Assembly: GCF_002117915.1 (NCBI RefSeq)
Contig: NZ_BDJB01000007.1
Span: 62,001 to 126,000, forward strand
Direction of reading: 5' to 3'
DNA from: Sphingomonas sp. TZW2008
GTDB lineage: Bacteria; Pseudomonadota; Alphaproteobacteria; Sphingomonadales; Sphingomonadaceae
Length of the DNA: 64,000 nucleotides
Both the position numbers and the translations under genes were made by a program. Shown here one piece after another: positions 8,618 through 17,574 of the stretch. The notes beneath the pieces are model-generated. The model did no database searches. It worked only from the letters and a program-made list of their open reading frames with translations, and was not told where the DNA came from. Position 1 is the first letter of the stretch, and the number at the start of each line of letters is the position of its first letter.

Positions 8618-9412
8618 ATGGCCGTCACGATTTGGGATCACCCGCTGTCGCCCTATGCGCAGAAGGTGAAGATCGCGCTGCGCGAGAAGGGCGTCGCGTT
8701 CGACACCGCGATTCCGGGCGGGATCGGCGTCGGCGGCGCGGCGGGCGATTTCGTCGCCGCCAATCCGCGCGCCGAAGTGCCCGCGCTGATTCACGACGAC
8801 GTCGCGATCTTCGATTCGACGATCATTCTTGAATATATCGAGGATGCGTGGCCCACGCCCCCTCTGCTCCCCGCGACGCCCGCCGAGCGCGCGCGCGTGC
8901 GGATGATCGAGGAAGTTGTCGACACCCATCTCGAAGCGGTCAATTGGGGGCTCAGCGAATTGCGCTGGTTCCGCCGCGCCGAAGGGCCGCTCGGCGACGC
9001 GCTCGCCGGCAAGGCGGCGGCGCAGATCCGCGGCTATCACGCGTGGCTCGAACGTGCGCTGGGGGACCGCGAATGGTTCAACGGCGACAGCTTCGGCTGG
9101 GGCGATCTGTCGGTCGTGCCCTATGTCAACGGCTCCGCCGGCCACGGCGTGCCGCCCGCCGAAGGCTCGCCGCTTGCCGCCTGGCTCGCCCGTGCCAACG
9201 CCCGGCCCTCGGTGCGCGATACCGTCGCGGAGTCCGCTGCGGTCGCCGCCTCGGGCGGGATGGGCGATGTCGCCAAGCTGCTCGACCAGGGCCTCTTCAA
9301 GCGCGAATACCGCGACCACCGCCTCGAATGGATGGTGAAATCGGGCGGGATCGACGTCGTCACGCAGGGCCTGGCCAAGGGCAACATCCGCTTCTCCCCC
9401 GATCTCGCCTGA
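8618..9412 (+). CDS. Glutathione S-transferase family protein
   Basis: A 264-residue protein with a thioredoxin-fold GST domain at residues 1-80 (HPLSPYAQKVKIALREKG, then EVPALIHDD, and the glutathione-binding IFDSTIILEYIED) and an all-helical C-terminal domain. It is longer than typical GSTs, having about 50 extra C-terminal residues after the GDLSVVPYV block. The ATG at 8618 has a gagaggggc ribosome site; the frame is open far upstream but that part has no similarity. It is 41 bases from a cytochrome P450 gene, which suggests a joint role in modifying hydrophobic or electrophilic compounds. Confidence 0.87.
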   Translation: MAVTIWDHPLSPYAQKVKIALREKGVAFDTAIPGGIGVGGAAGDFVAANPRAEVPALIHDDVAIFDSTIILEYIEDAWPTPPLLPATPAERARVRMIEEVVDTHLEAVNWGLSELRWFRRAEGPLGDALAGKAAAQIRGYHAWLERALGDREWFNGDSFGWGDLSVVPYVNGSAGHGVPPAEGSPLAAWLARANARPSVRDTVAESAAVAASGGMGDVAKLLDQGLFKREYRDHRLEWMVKSGGIDVVTQGLAKGNIRFSPDLA

Positions 9413-9453
9413 TTTTTTCCCAAAGCCTGATCTTTACCGGAGCCGACCGCACC

Positions 9454-10809
9454 ATGCATCTCGTCAGCGATCACATCGTCGAGGGCCGCGAGGGCCCCAC
9501 TTTCGACCAGGTCTATCCAACGCTGCCCGGCGTCGACCTCATCGACATCAAGCGCTTCACGCAAGGCCAGCCGTGGGCCGATTTCGCCCGCATGCGCGAG
9601 GAGGCGCCCGTCATGTGGCACCCGATGCCGCGCGGCGGCGTCGGCTTCTGGGCCGCGACCAGCTTCGCTGGCGTCAAGCAGATCAACGGCGACCCCAAGA
9701 CGTTCAGCTCGGAGACGGGCGGCATCCTGATGGCGCTGGGGCCGCAGGAAACGCGCCACCCGACGCTGTTCTCCGCCTCGACCAATTCGATGATCAACCT
9801 CGACGGCCGCCCGCACCGCGAGATGCGGCGCGAGCATATGCCCTATTTTACCGCCAGCTACATTAAGACGCTGCGCGAGCGCGTCTCGGGCGAGGTGACG
9901 CGGCTGCTCGATACGATGGCGCCGCTGGGCAAATGCGACCTCGTCGAGAAATTCTCGCAGCGGCTGCCGATCTTCACCTTGTGTGAGATGCTCGGTGTGC
10001 CGCCGTCGGATCGCGAGCGCTTCATCGGCTGGATCCATTTCCTCGAAATGGCGCAGCAGGTCGCCACCGAGCAGGCCGAGCAGCTCGCCGGCGGCGGCGA
10101 GATGAGCCCGCAGATCGCGGCCTTCATCGAACTGTTCAACAAGAACGTCGCCGAGATGTTCGAATACGGTCGGCACATGATCGCCAAGCGCCGCGCCGAT
10201 CCGCAGCCCGACCTGATGAGCGCGATCGCCAATGCGGTGGTGGAGGGGGATCAGCTGCCCGATCCTTACCTCGACGGCGCGTGGCTGCTGATCGTCTTCG
10301 CTGGCAACGACACGACGCGCAACTCGATCTCGGGCGCGATGAAGCTTTTCACCGAAAATCCGGGCGAGAAGGCGCGGCTTCAGGCGGACGGCAGCCTGCT
10401 GACCAACGCGGTGCACGAGATCACCCGCATGGTCTCCCCCGTCATCTACATGCGCCGCACCGCCACCGCCGATACCGAGGTCGAGGGGCAGAAGATCGCG
10501 GCGGGCGAGAAGGTGATCATGTATTACGGCGCGGCGAACCGCGATCCTAAGATGTTCACCGATCCTGATCGGTTCGACATCACGCGCGCCAATGCCGAGA
10601 AGAACATCGCCTTCGGCCACGGCCCGCACATCTGCATCGGACGGATGACGGCGCAGCTCCAGCTCGAGGAGGCCTACCGCCAGATCTTCGCGCGCTTCCC
10701 CGACATCCGCTGGACCGGCGACATGGATATCGCTCCCAACAACTTCGTCCACGCCGTCCGGCGACTTGAAGTCGAGTTCACCCCCGAGCGCGCCGCCCAG
10801 GCGGCGTGA
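9454..10809 (+). CDS. Cytochrome P450
   Basis: A 451-residue soluble bacterial P450. The three landmarks are intact: the I-helix oxygen-activation motif AGNDTTR (residues 283-289), the ExxR pair EITR (322-325), and the heme loop FGHGPHICIG with the thiolate ligand Cys394. The overall style is that of bacterial class I P450s acting on terpenoids, steroids or fatty acids; the substrate cannot be determined here. No ferredoxin or ferredoxin reductase is adjacent, so electrons must come from elsewhere. It follows a GST in the same direction after a short gap and is probably cotranscribed with it. Confidence 0.95.
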   Translation: MHLVSDHIVEGREGPTFDQVYPTLPGVDLIDIKRFTQGQPWADFARMREEAPVMWHPMPRGGVGFWAATSFAGVKQINGDPKTFSSETGGILMALGPQETRHPTLFSASTNSMINLDGRPHREMRREHMPYFTASYIKTLRERVSGEVTRLLDTMAPLGKCDLVEKFSQRLPIFTLCEMLGVPPSDRERFIGWIHFLEMAQQVATEQAEQLAGGGEMSPQIAAFIELFNKNVAEMFEYGRHMIAKRRADPQPDLMSAIANAVVEGDQLPDPYLDGAWLLIVFAGNDTTRNSISGAMKLFTENPGEKARLQADGSLLTNAVHEITRMVSPVIYMRRTATADTEVEGQKIAAGEKVIMYYGAANRDPKMFTDPDRFDITRANAEKNIAFGHGPHICIGRMTAQLQLEEAYRQIFARFPDIRWTGDMDIAPNNFVHAVRRLEVEFTPERAAQAA

Positions 10810-10854
10810 TCCCCGGCGGGTGGCGCGTGATCCCGCGCCGCTCGCCGAACCGCG

Positions 10855-11790
10855 TCAGTCCGCCGCCAGCCCCAGCTCGGCGGCATAAGCGCGCACGCCC
10901 GCCGCGAGCGGCCGCGCATGATCCATGCCGAGCGCGCGCAGCCGCGCGATGTCGAGCACCAGCCGCGGCACGTCCGCGGCGCGCGCGGGCGTGAAGTTCA
11001 GCGCGATTCGCCGCCCCGTCGCCGCCTCCACCGTCGCCACCACGTCGAGCAGCGAATGCCCCGCGCCGCTGCCGATGTTGACGATCGTGCCCAGCACCTC
11101 CTGCTCGATAAGGTCACGCATCGAGCGCACGAGGTCGGCAACATGGAGATAGTCGCGCACGCTGCTGCCGTCGCCCCAGACGTCGAGCGCGCGCCCGTCG
11201 CGCGTTCGGCCGAGCAGCACCGAGACAAGACCCTGCGCCCCATCGAGCGCCTGGTGCGTGCCATAGGGATTGGACGGACGGACGATCAGCAGCCGCAGCC
11301 CACGCGCGGCGTTCAGCTCGAGCAGCGCCAGTTCGACGCGCCGCTTCGCCTCGCCGTACAGGCTGATCGGCGCGCACGCGTCGTCCTCACGCGCGCGCTC
11401 GTTCCGCAACGCGCCGTACACCGTGCCGCCCGACGACACGAAGATCAGCGCGACGCCGCGCGCCGCTAGCTCGCCGGCAAGCGCGACGGTGGGCGCGATC
11501 ACCGCGTGCTGCTCGTGCTCGAACTGCGCTGCGGTACTCGATGGCAGCATCGTCGACACGAGATGGACGACGGTATCGATCTGCCGCGCGTCGATCAGCG
11601 CGAGGATCGTCGCGGTCGCCGTTAGCGGCAGCGCGCTCACCGCCGCGCCGTCGACCGATGCTGCCGTGCGGCCGGTCAGCGTCACCTCGTGCCCCGCGCG
11701 CCGCAGTGCCGCGGCCAAATTCCGGCCGATGAAGCCGCTGCCGCCAAGCAGCAATATCCGGCGCGGCCGCCCCGCCGCGGCGCTACCCAT
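10855..11790 (-). CDS. NAD-dependent epimerase/dehydratase (UDP-glucose 4-epimerase-like)
   Basis: A 311-residue extended SDR. The Rossmann motif GGSGFIG is near residue 16, the catalytic region has SSGGTVYG and YGEAK (Tyr and Lys of YxxxK), and the substrate block VRPSNPYG and DGSSVRDYLHVADLV follow. These fit sugar-nucleotide epimerases such as GalE-like proteins. The ATG at 11790 is preferred over the in-frame TTG at 11802. It is isolated and points toward the end of the P450 gene. The product sugar is not determinable, though an exopolysaccharide or LPS role is plausible. Confidence 0.85.
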   Translation of the reverse strand: MGSAAAGRPRRILLLGGSGFIGRNLAAALRRAGHEVTLTGRTAASVDGAAVSALPLTATATILALIDARQIDTVVHLVSTMLPSSTAAQFEHEQHAVIAPTVALAGELAARGVALIFVSSGGTVYGALRNERAREDDACAPISLYGEAKRRVELALLELNAARGLRLLIVRPSNPYGTHQALDGAQGLVSVLLGRTRDGRALDVWGDGSSVRDYLHVADLVRSMRDLIEQEVLGTIVNIGSGAGHSLLDVVATVEAATGRRIALNFTPARAADVPRLVLDIARLRALGMDHARPLAAGVRAYAAELGLAAD

Positions 11791-11802
11791 CACGCGCGGC
11801 AA

Positions 11803-12111
11803 CCACCATTATCATGCGGGGCTGATCGGCGGCGCGTTGAACCGCGATGCAAACGGCCGGCGAGAACGGCCGCGATCGCGCTGGTGAGGCCGTCATACCA
11901 ATTAACCCGGCGCCGCTCCGCGCGTAGAGCGATGTTAGGCACACCAGCTCCGTGCCATCGGCTCCTCGAAGCCAGAATAGCGGACTCCTGGATCACGCCC
12001 GCCGGGCCGACGATTTCACGCGGGAGGCGAAACGCCTACCGCCGAGCCTCAGACCAGGCCGCAGCCTCGCGTCATCGCTTCCGTCCAACACCGCAATCGC
12101 GCCGCGCAGCG
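11803..12111. other. Non-coding stretch with no recognised feature
   Basis: About 310 bases between the divergently placed epimerase start and the end of the small basic protein gene. Frames here are open by GC bias only and have no ribosome sites or family similarity. I see no tRNA fold or clear terminator. It should contain the epimerase promoter. Confidence 0.5.
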
Positions 12112-12255
12112 TCAATGCCCGTAGGTCTTGATGCCCCGACGGCGCAACTTGTCGCGCCGACGGCGCTTCAGATAGGCCATGCCGGTCGGCGCGGCGACGA
12201 TCATGATCGCGCCGATGATGGCATAGGCAATCATTTCCCGAGTGAGATCAACCAT
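12112..12255 (-). CDS. Small basic membrane protein (47 residues)
   Basis: A 47-residue open frame. It has one predicted membrane helix (MIAYAIIGAIMIVAAPTGMAYL, about residues 8-29) followed by a strongly basic tail, KRRRRDKLRRRGIKTYGH. The positive tail would stay in the cytoplasm. The start is ATG (GTTGATCTC follows) in otherwise non-coding DNA. No longer frame competes convincingly on the other strand. I do not recognise a named family; the compact helix plus Arg-rich tail looks like a genuine small protein rather than noise. Confidence 0.6.
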   Translation of the reverse strand: MVDLTREMIAYAIIGAIMIVAAPTGMAYLKRRRRDKLRRRGIKTYGH

Positions 12256-12392
12256 GGCGGATTTATTGCAAAGCGCATCGGCGCTGTCACCATGATTGTT
12301 CGGTCAGCCCCGTTACCTGTATCCTCGATCTCGTTCGACTAATACCGGATAAAGCGGGGCGGCCAATTACCGCTGCGGCGCGATGTCCAAAC

Positions 12393-13298
12393 CTATGCGA
12401 GACGCCCGGCTGCGAACTCGCGGGCTAGTGCGGTGAAAGCCTGAAAAGCGGCGGAAGCGTTTCGGCGATTGAAATAGTAGAGACACAGCGGTTCAAGCGG
12501 CGGCGTCCAATCCTCCAGGATGCGCACCAGCCGTCCCGCGGCGATATCGTCGCGGATGTCGGACTCCATGAAGTAACCGATGCCCACGCCGTTCAGCACC
12601 GCGATCCGGGCGAGGGATGCTTCGTCGAGGGTGATCGGGCCGTCGACGTCGAGCTGAAGCTCGCTACCGCCCTTAGCGAAATGCCATCGAAGCAGGGCGC
12701 CATTGGGAAGCCGTCCGCGGACGCACGGGTGGTTGGTCAACTCCTGCGGTACCTGCGGGATGGCCCGGTTCTCGAAGAACGCGGGGGACGCGGCAACCGC
12801 GATTCGTCGCTCGCGACCCAGCGGGATCGCGATCGCGTCGCTTGGCACTAGGTCCTTGGCGCGCACGCCCATATCGAACCCGGCTGCGACGACATCGACC
12901 AGCCGCCCCTCGGTGACGATGTCGATATGCACCTGCGGATAGCGCGCCAGATAGGTAAGGACGAGCGGCGCCATGATCTCGCGCGCCGCCGTCGCGAAGG
13001 CGTTGATCCGCAGGATTCCCGACGGCGCCTCCTGCTGGGAACGCGCGGTGTCCATCGCTTTCTGGATGCCTTCAAACGCGGGCTTGATCTGCGCAACGAA
13101 GATGCGGCCGGCATAGGTGAGCGAGACGCTGCGGGTGGTGCGATTGAACAGCCGCACGGCAAGCTCCCGCTCGAGCTTCTGCACCGCGTTGCTGATTGCC
13201 GTCGTGGACATGCCGAGATCGAGCGCCGCGGCGCGAAACGAGCCGCAGCGGACGATCGCCAGGACGGCCTCCAGCTCCGCCAATGAATGGCGCGTCAT
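12393..13298 (-). CDS. LysR-family transcriptional regulator
   Basis: A 301-residue LysR-type regulator. The N-terminal winged helix-turn-helix is clear ([18 protein letters not shown], then [13 protein letters not shown] and [13 protein letters not shown]), and residues 90-300 form the substrate-binding domain. It is divergent from the NTF2-like/SDR gene pair, with 96 bases between the two starts. LysR proteins usually control the divergent genes and their own gene by binding in such an interval. The inducer is unknown. Its presumed target, the SDR gene, carries an in-frame stop, so the regulon may be decaying. Confidence 0.95.
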   Translation of the reverse strand: MTRHSLAELEAVLAIVRCGSFRAAALDLGMSTTAISNAVQKLERELAVRLFNRTTRSVSLTYAGRIFVAQIKPAFEGIQKAMDTARSQQEAPSGILRINAFATAAREIMAPLVLTYLARYPQVHIDIVTEGRLVDVVAAGFDMGVRAKDLVPSDAIAIPLGRERRIAVAASPAFFENRAIPQVPQELTNHPCVRGRLPNGALLRWHFAKGGSELQLDVDGPITLDEASLARIAVLNGVGIGYFMESDIRDDIAAGRLVRILEDWTPPLEPLCLYYFNRRNASAAFQAFTALAREFAAGRLA

Positions 13299-13394
13299 TA
13301 TCCCGATCTCCGTGATACTCCATCGCGGTTTGTCTCGATTATCGGGCGAAGCAGCAACCGCTAAATCATCCTCGTCACACCCGAGGAGAAGACG
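13299..13394. promoter_or_regulatory. Divergent LysR control region
   Basis: A 96-base interval between the divergent starts of the LysR gene and the NTF2-like gene. It must hold both promoters and probably the LysR operator. The right end has a good ribosome site (gaggag) seven bases before the ATG at 13395. I could not fix a unique T-N11-A box by eye. Confidence 0.5.
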
Positions 13395-13730
13395 ATGTCA
13401 CTGAACCTGCCAGCCCCGATCGCCGATTATATCGAGGCCAACCGGCACCTCGATCTGGACGGCATGATGAAGTATTTCGCGCCAGACGCGGTCTTTACCG
13501 ACAATGGCAAGGACTTCGTCGGCCAAGCCGCGATCGCCAAGATGCTGAACGACGAAGCAATCGCGGTGAAGGCGATCTTCGAGCCGGATACGGCGCGCGC
13601 GGAAGACGGTGTCATCGTGCTCGAAGGGCCGGCGCACGGCGAATTCCCTGGCAGCCCGCTCCGCTTCACCTATCGCTTCGCGATGGATGGCGACGCCATC
13701 AAGACGCTGGAGACGATGGTATGGGCCTGA
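13395..13730 (+). CDS. NTF2-like (SnoaL-type) small protein
   Basis: A 111-residue protein with the cone-shaped NTF2-like fold signature. An N-terminal helix pair ([28 protein letters not shown]) leads to beta strands ending in [18 protein letters not shown]. SnoaL-like proteins may be isomerases, hydrolases or ligand binders; no catalytic residue can be named here. It is the first gene divergent from the LysR regulator and overlaps the start of the SDR gene by 10 bases, so the pair is translationally linked. This NTF2-like plus SDR plus LysR arrangement is common in proteobacteria for small-molecule reduction modules. Confidence 0.8.
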   Translation: MSLNLPAPIADYIEANRHLDLDGMMKYFAPDAVFTDNGKDFVGQAAIAKMLNDEAIAVKAIFEPDTARAEDGVIVLEGPAHGEFPGSPLRFTYRFAMDGDAIKTLETMVWA

Positions 13731-14509
13731 CCGCGGATCCGCGCGAGTTCGCCGGCAAGCGCGTGCTCGTCAGCGGCGGCACCTAGGGGCTCGGCCGCGC
13801 CACCGTCGAACGCTTCCTAGCCGGTGGCGCACGCGTCATCACCGCCGCCCGCACCGTCCGCGACAGGATTGAGGGCGTCGACTATGTCGAGGCCGATCTG
13901 ACGACCGCAATGGGCGGCGAGGCGCTGGCTCGGACGGCGATCGAGCGGCTGGGCGGCATCGACATCCTCGCGCATGTCGTCGGCGGCTCGTCATCGCCGG
14001 GCGGCGGCTTCGCCGCGCTGACCGATGAGCATTGGCTGGCCGAGCTCAACCTCAACCTCCTGGCCACCGTTCGCCTCGACCGCTTGCTGATCCCGCAGAT
14101 GATCGCGCGCGGCACTGGCACCGTCGTCCACGTGACATCGATCCAGGCGACTCTACCGCTGCCCGAATCCAGCACTGGCTATGCCGCGGCAAAGGCTGCG
14201 CTCAGGACCTACAGCAAATCGATCTCGAAGGAGCTTGGGCCCAAGGGCGTGCGGGTCAATTCGGTGTCGCCGGGCTGGATCATGACCGAGGCCACCGGCG
14301 ATTTCCTCGTAATCCTCCGGAACGCCAACGGCGGCACGATCGAGGACGCACGGCAGTCGGTGCTCGATGCGCTGGGCGGCATCCCGATCGGTCGCGGCGC
14401 CGAGCCCCACGAGGTCGCCGACCTCATCGCCTATCTCGCGTCCGATCGCGCCGCGGCGATCCACGGCGCCGAATTCGTGATCGACGGTGGGACGGTCCGC
14501 ACCGTGTGA
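13721..14509 (+). pseudogene. SDR oxidoreductase interrupted by in-frame TAG (codon 22)
   Basis: From the ATG at 13721 the frame runs KRVLVSGGT, then TAG at 13784-13786, then GLGRATVERF, and stays open to 14509. The stop falls inside the NAD(P)-binding GGTxGLG motif, where Lys (AAG) or Gln (CAG) is normal; either is one base change from TAG. The rest is intact: the NAG-like block, and YAAAK with Tyr154 and Lys158 in full-length numbering, then NSVSPGWI and FVIDGGT. A restart at ATG 13910 would lack the cofactor site. This is either a recent nonsense mutation or a sequencing error. It would otherwise be a 262-residue short-chain dehydrogenase of unknown substrate. Confidence 0.85.
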
Positions 14510-14528
14510 CGTGATGGGAGATGGGACG

Positions 14529-15101
14529 ATGACGGCAGTAGACACCTCATCCCTCGCAAGCTGCAGCTGGGCCGAGGGCGATCCGCTGATGCGCGCCTAT
14601 CACGACGCCGAATGGGGCGTGCCGCAGCGCGACCCCAGAATGCTTTGGGAAATGCTGATGCTGGAGGGCTTCCAGGCGGGGCTCTCCTGGATCACGATCC
14701 TGCGCAAGCGCGACGCCTTCCGCGCCGCCTTCGCGGGGTTCGATTCGGCGCAGGTCGCGGCATTCGCTGCGCGGGACGTCGAGCGGCTAATGGCCGACCC
14801 CGGCATCGTGCGCGCGCGGGCGAAGATCGACGCCACGATCAGGGGCGCGCAGATCTACTGCGACATGCAGCAGCGCGGCGAGGACTTCGCGGCCTTCTGC
14901 TGGTCGTTCACAGACAGAGCGCCGATCGTCGGCGACGGCAAGCGCCGGGTCGCCAGTACGGCCTTGTCAGAGACCATCTCCAAGGAACTGAAGCGCCGTG
15001 GCTTCAAGTTCGTCGGGCCGACGATCACCTACGCTTGGATGCAGGCCGTCGGCATCGTCAACGACCACGCGCGCGAATGCTTTCGGCGCCACCCTTCCTG
15101 A
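14529..15101 (+). CDS. tag: DNA-3-methyladenine glycosylase I
   Basis: A 190-residue base-excision repair enzyme that removes 3-methyladenine from alkylated DNA. The family's structural zinc ligands are visible: Cys and His near the N-terminus (CSWAEG then AYHDAEWG) and the late DHARECF His and Cys. The aromatic damage-binding segment EGFQAGLSWITILRKR is conserved. I chose the ATG at 14529, eight bases after a gggagatggg ribosome site; an ATG at 14514 is also possible. It lies just after the broken SDR and may be cotranscribed with it. Confidence 0.95.
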   Translation: MTAVDTSSLASCSWAEGDPLMRAYHDAEWGVPQRDPRMLWEMLMLEGFQAGLSWITILRKRDAFRAAFAGFDSAQVAAFAARDVERLMADPGIVRARAKIDATIRGAQIYCDMQQRGEDFAAFCWSFTDRAPIVGDGKRRVASTALSETISKELKRRGFKFVGPTITYAWMQAVGIVNDHARECFRRHPS

Positions 15102-15418
15102 AGCTCCCGCAAAAACGAGGCGAGTGCGGCGCGCGCAAACCCGGACTCTCAGGCTTCGGACAGGAAAAACGATGTTTTGTTGTCTACGCCAGGGTCCCGC
15201 CCGTGTGGGTCAGAGTCTAAGCCAGCAAAGCCTGAGTGACAGTAAGGTGTCTTTTGCCTTGCGGCTGGCGCGCGACGGATAGTCCGTCAAAATGTAAATG
15301 GACCTCAACTTGCCCAATAAGTGGCTCGCCACCCTGCTCGAGAATTCGATCGCCGCAAGTTCTCAAGGGCCGTTAATGAGGTAGCAGGAAACCGGCAGTT
15401 TCCTGCCAGCTTCAGAAA
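15102..15418. other. Intergenic stretch between tag and tRNA-Leu
   Basis: About 315 bases of visibly lower GC than its surroundings, with no supported gene. Frames here are short or are shadows of the tRNA. A strong hairpin (15384-15406) lies at its right end. The rest shows no repeat or integrase remnant. Confidence 0.5.
15384..15406 (-). terminator. Hairpin just 3' of tRNA-Leu
   Basis: A perfect 9-bp inverted repeat, GCAGGAAAC and GTTTCCTGC with a 5-base loop, placed 13 bases beyond the encoded CCA of tRNA-Leu on the minus strand. There is no U-run after it, so it may be a weak terminator or a 3'-processing element. Confidence 0.45.
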
Positions 15419-15505
15419 TGGTGCCCAGAAGAGGACTCGAACCTCCACGCCCTTGCGAGCGCCAGCACCTGAAGCTGGTGCGTCTACCAATTCCGCCATC
15501 TGGGC
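15419..15505 (-). tRNA. tRNA-Leu (anticodon CAG)
   Basis: Read on the minus strand this folds as a class II tRNA. The acceptor GCCCAGA pairs with TCTGGGC, the D-arm contains GGTAGACGC, and the anticodon stem CCAGC/GCTGG encloses the loop TTCAGGT, giving CAG. A long variable arm follows, then the T-arm GTTCGAGTCC. CCA is encoded (15419-15421). It decodes CUG, the main Leu codon in GC-rich genomes. Confidence 0.97.
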
Positions 15506-15602
15506 ACGGGGTAGGCCGGCGCCTCTAGGGCCGGGGCGGCGGCCTTGTCAACAGCGGCTTGGCACGGCTAGGGGCGGCGCGATGTTTCCGGCGGAGCGCG
15601 AG

Positions 15603-16529
15603 ATGAAGGACAGGCTGTTCACGCTGGTCGGCGGCGGCGGATTTCTGGGGCGCTATATCGCTCAGGCGCTGCTCAAGACCGGCGCCCGCGTGCGGATCGC
15701 GCAGCGCGATCCGCGCGAGGCGTTCTTCCTGCGCCCGCTCGGCGGGCTGGGGCAGACGCAGTTCGTCGCGGCGGACGTGACGCGGCCTGAGACGATCGCG
15801 CGCGCGGTCGACGGCGCCGACGGCGTCGTCAATTTGGTCGGCATCTTCGCCGGCAATCTTCAGGCGGTGCACGTCGACGGCGCGCGAACGCTGGCGGCGG
15901 CCGCGCAGCGCGCCGGCGCAGCGAGCTTCGTTCACATTTCCGCGATCGGCGCCGATGCCGAGGGCACGTCGGTCTACGCGCGCACCAAGGGCGAGGGCGA
16001 GGCGACGGTGCGCGACGTCTTCCCCGCCGCGACGATCCTGCGCCCGTCCACCGTCTTCGGCCGCGAGGACGAATTCGTGAACCGCTTCGCCGGCATGATC
16101 CAGAAACTGCCGGTCGTGCCGGTGCTGAAGCCCCAGACGCGCTTCCAGCCAGTGTTCGCGGGCGACGTCGGCGAGGCGGTGCACGTCGCGCTGACCGATC
16201 CCAGGACGTTCGGCGGCCGCACCTTCGAGCTCGGCGGGCCCGATGTGCTGTCGATGCTCGAGCTGCACCGCTGGATCGCGGCGCAGATCGGCCGCAACCC
16301 GTCGCTCGTGCCGCTGCCCGACGCGGCCGGCGCGCTGCTCGCCAGCCTGCCGCTGTCGCCGATCTCGCGCGATCAGTGGAAGCTGCTCCAGCGCGACACG
16401 ATCGTCGCCAACGGCGCCGAGGGGCTTGCCGCGCTCGGCATCACGCCGACGCCGCTCGCCGCGGTCGCGCCGCAGTGGCTAGTGCGCTATCGCCGCAACG
16501 GCCGCTTCGCGAAGCCCAGCGCCGTGTGA
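15603..16529 (+). CDS. Complex I NDUFA9-subunit-like NAD(P)-binding protein
   Basis: A 308-residue atypical SDR. It has a glycine-rich Rossmann motif, GGGGFLGRYIAQ, near the N-terminus, then VVNLVGIFAGN and a Tyr-Ala-Arg-Thr-Lys segment (VYARTKGEGE), followed by ILRPSTVFGREDEFVNRFA. This pattern is typical of bacterial homologues of the mitochondrial complex I accessory subunit NDUFA9. Its role in bacteria is unsettled; quinone or NADH-dehydrogenase assembly has been suggested. A GGAG ribosome site six bases before the ATG at 15603 favours this start over the ATG at 15582. It is followed by uppP. Confidence 0.87.
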   Translation: MKDRLFTLVGGGGFLGRYIAQALLKTGARVRIAQRDPREAFFLRPLGGLGQTQFVAADVTRPETIARAVDGADGVVNLVGIFAGNLQAVHVDGARTLAAAAQRAGAASFVHISAIGADAEGTSVYARTKGEGEATVRDVFPAATILRPSTVFGREDEFVNRFAGMIQKLPVVPVLKPQTRFQPVFAGDVGEAVHVALTDPRTFGGRTFELGGPDVLSMLELHRWIAAQIGRNPSLVPLPDAAGALLASLPLSPISRDQWKLLQRDTIVANGAEGLAALGITPTPLAAVAPQWLVRYRRNGRFAKPSAV

Positions 16530-16638
16530 TCGCTTTCTGATCGCCGCCGGGGGCAGCCTGCCGCGCCCGGTGACGATTGCCCCGGCGGCCCTTGCGCCGT
16601 ACGCGCCGCCACGCACGGCGCCGACCCGAAAGGCCCCC

Positions 16639-17439
16639 ATGTCCGATTTCCTGATCGCGATCCTGCTCGGTATCGTCGAGGGCGTCACCGAATTCCTGCC
16701 CGTCTCCTCCACCGGCCACCTTGTCCTCGCGACCGAGCTGCTCGGCTACGATCCGCAGCGCTGGGCGGTGTTCAACATCGCGATCCAGCCGGGCGCAATC
16801 CTCGCCATCGTGGTCCTCTACTGGCGCACCTTCATGGCTGTGCTCGCCGGGCTGGCGAAGCGCGAGCCCAAGTCGATCGCGTTCGTGCGCAACCTCCTCA
16901 TCGCCTTCGTCCCAGCGGTCGCGCTCGGCCTCGCGTTCAACGACGAGATCGAGGCGCTGCTCGAGAATGCGGTCGTCGTCGCCTGGGCGCTGATCGCCGG
17001 CGGTGTCGCGATCCTCGTCATCGAACGGCTGGCGAAGACGCGCGAGGTGGGCGGGATCTCGGGCGTCACCACCGGTCAGTCGCTCAAGATCGGCATCGTC
17101 CAGTGTATCGCGATGATCCCCGGCGTCAGCCGCTCGGGCGCGACGATCATGGGGGCGATGGCGCTCGGTATCGATCGGCGCACCGCGGCCGAATTCTCCT
17201 TCTTCCTCGCGCTGCCGACGCTGACGGGGGCGACGGTGCTCCAGCTCGTCAAGCATCGCGACGCTATCACCGGCGGTGACCTGCAGCTGATCGCCGTCGG
17301 CGCGCTCGTCTCGTTCGTGGTCGCACTGGCGGTGGTGAAGGCCTTCCTCGCGGTGGTCACGCGGCACGGTTTCGCACCGTTCGCCTGGTATCGGATTGCG
17401 GCTGGCGCGACGGCGCTCTTCATGCTTTCAGCACGATAG
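16639..17439 (+). CDS. uppP: Undecaprenyl-diphosphatase UppP (BacA)
   Basis: A 266-residue polytopic membrane enzyme. Signature motifs are the N-terminal GIVEGVTEFLPVSSTGHL (catalytic Glu and Ser/Thr-His) and the PGVSRSGATI loop with the conserved Arg and Ser. It removes a phosphate from undecaprenyl diphosphate on the outer face of the inner membrane, recycling the lipid carrier for peptidoglycan and O-antigen, and can confer bacitracin resistance. The ATG at 16639 starts directly at the family's N-terminus. It is followed by a 135-base gap before gltD. Confidence 0.97.
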   Translation: MSDFLIAILLGIVEGVTEFLPVSSTGHLVLATELLGYDPQRWAVFNIAIQPGAILAIVVLYWRTFMAVLAGLAKREPKSIAFVRNLLIAFVPAVALGLAFNDEIEALLENAVVVAWALIAGGVAILVIERLAKTREVGGISGVTTGQSLKIGIVQCIAMIPGVSRSGATIMGAMALGIDRRTAAEFSFFLALPTLTGATVLQLVKHRDAITGGDLQLIAVGALVSFVVALAVVKAFLAVVTRHGFAPFAWYRIAAGATALFMLSAR

Positions 17440-17574
17440 TCCGATAACGGACCTATAAATCTAGCGATAAAGCGCTTATTTCGAGGTTTGCGTGTGCGCC
17501 AATCAGGAATACGGCAGTATAGCTGACTTGATGCGTTGTCGTTGATGTGAGACCCACGTTGGCGGAGAACGATC

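Noticed and set aside
11803..12111. Plus-strand frames in the intergenic region
   Set aside because: Open only by base composition, with no ribosome site or similarity to known proteins.
14120..14140. CACGTG-containing stretch as another parS
   Set aside because: The flanks (GTCCACGTGACA) do not match the 16-mer consensus; a CACGTG core alone is common in GC-rich DNA.
13910..14509. Reading the SDR as a 199-residue gene starting at 13910
   Set aside because: It would lack the cofactor-binding strand; the same frame upstream encodes that strand, so the TAG interruption is the better explanation.
15305..15499. Minus-strand frame beginning MAELVDAPASGAG
   Set aside because: This is the well-known spurious translation of a tRNA-Leu gene, not a protein.
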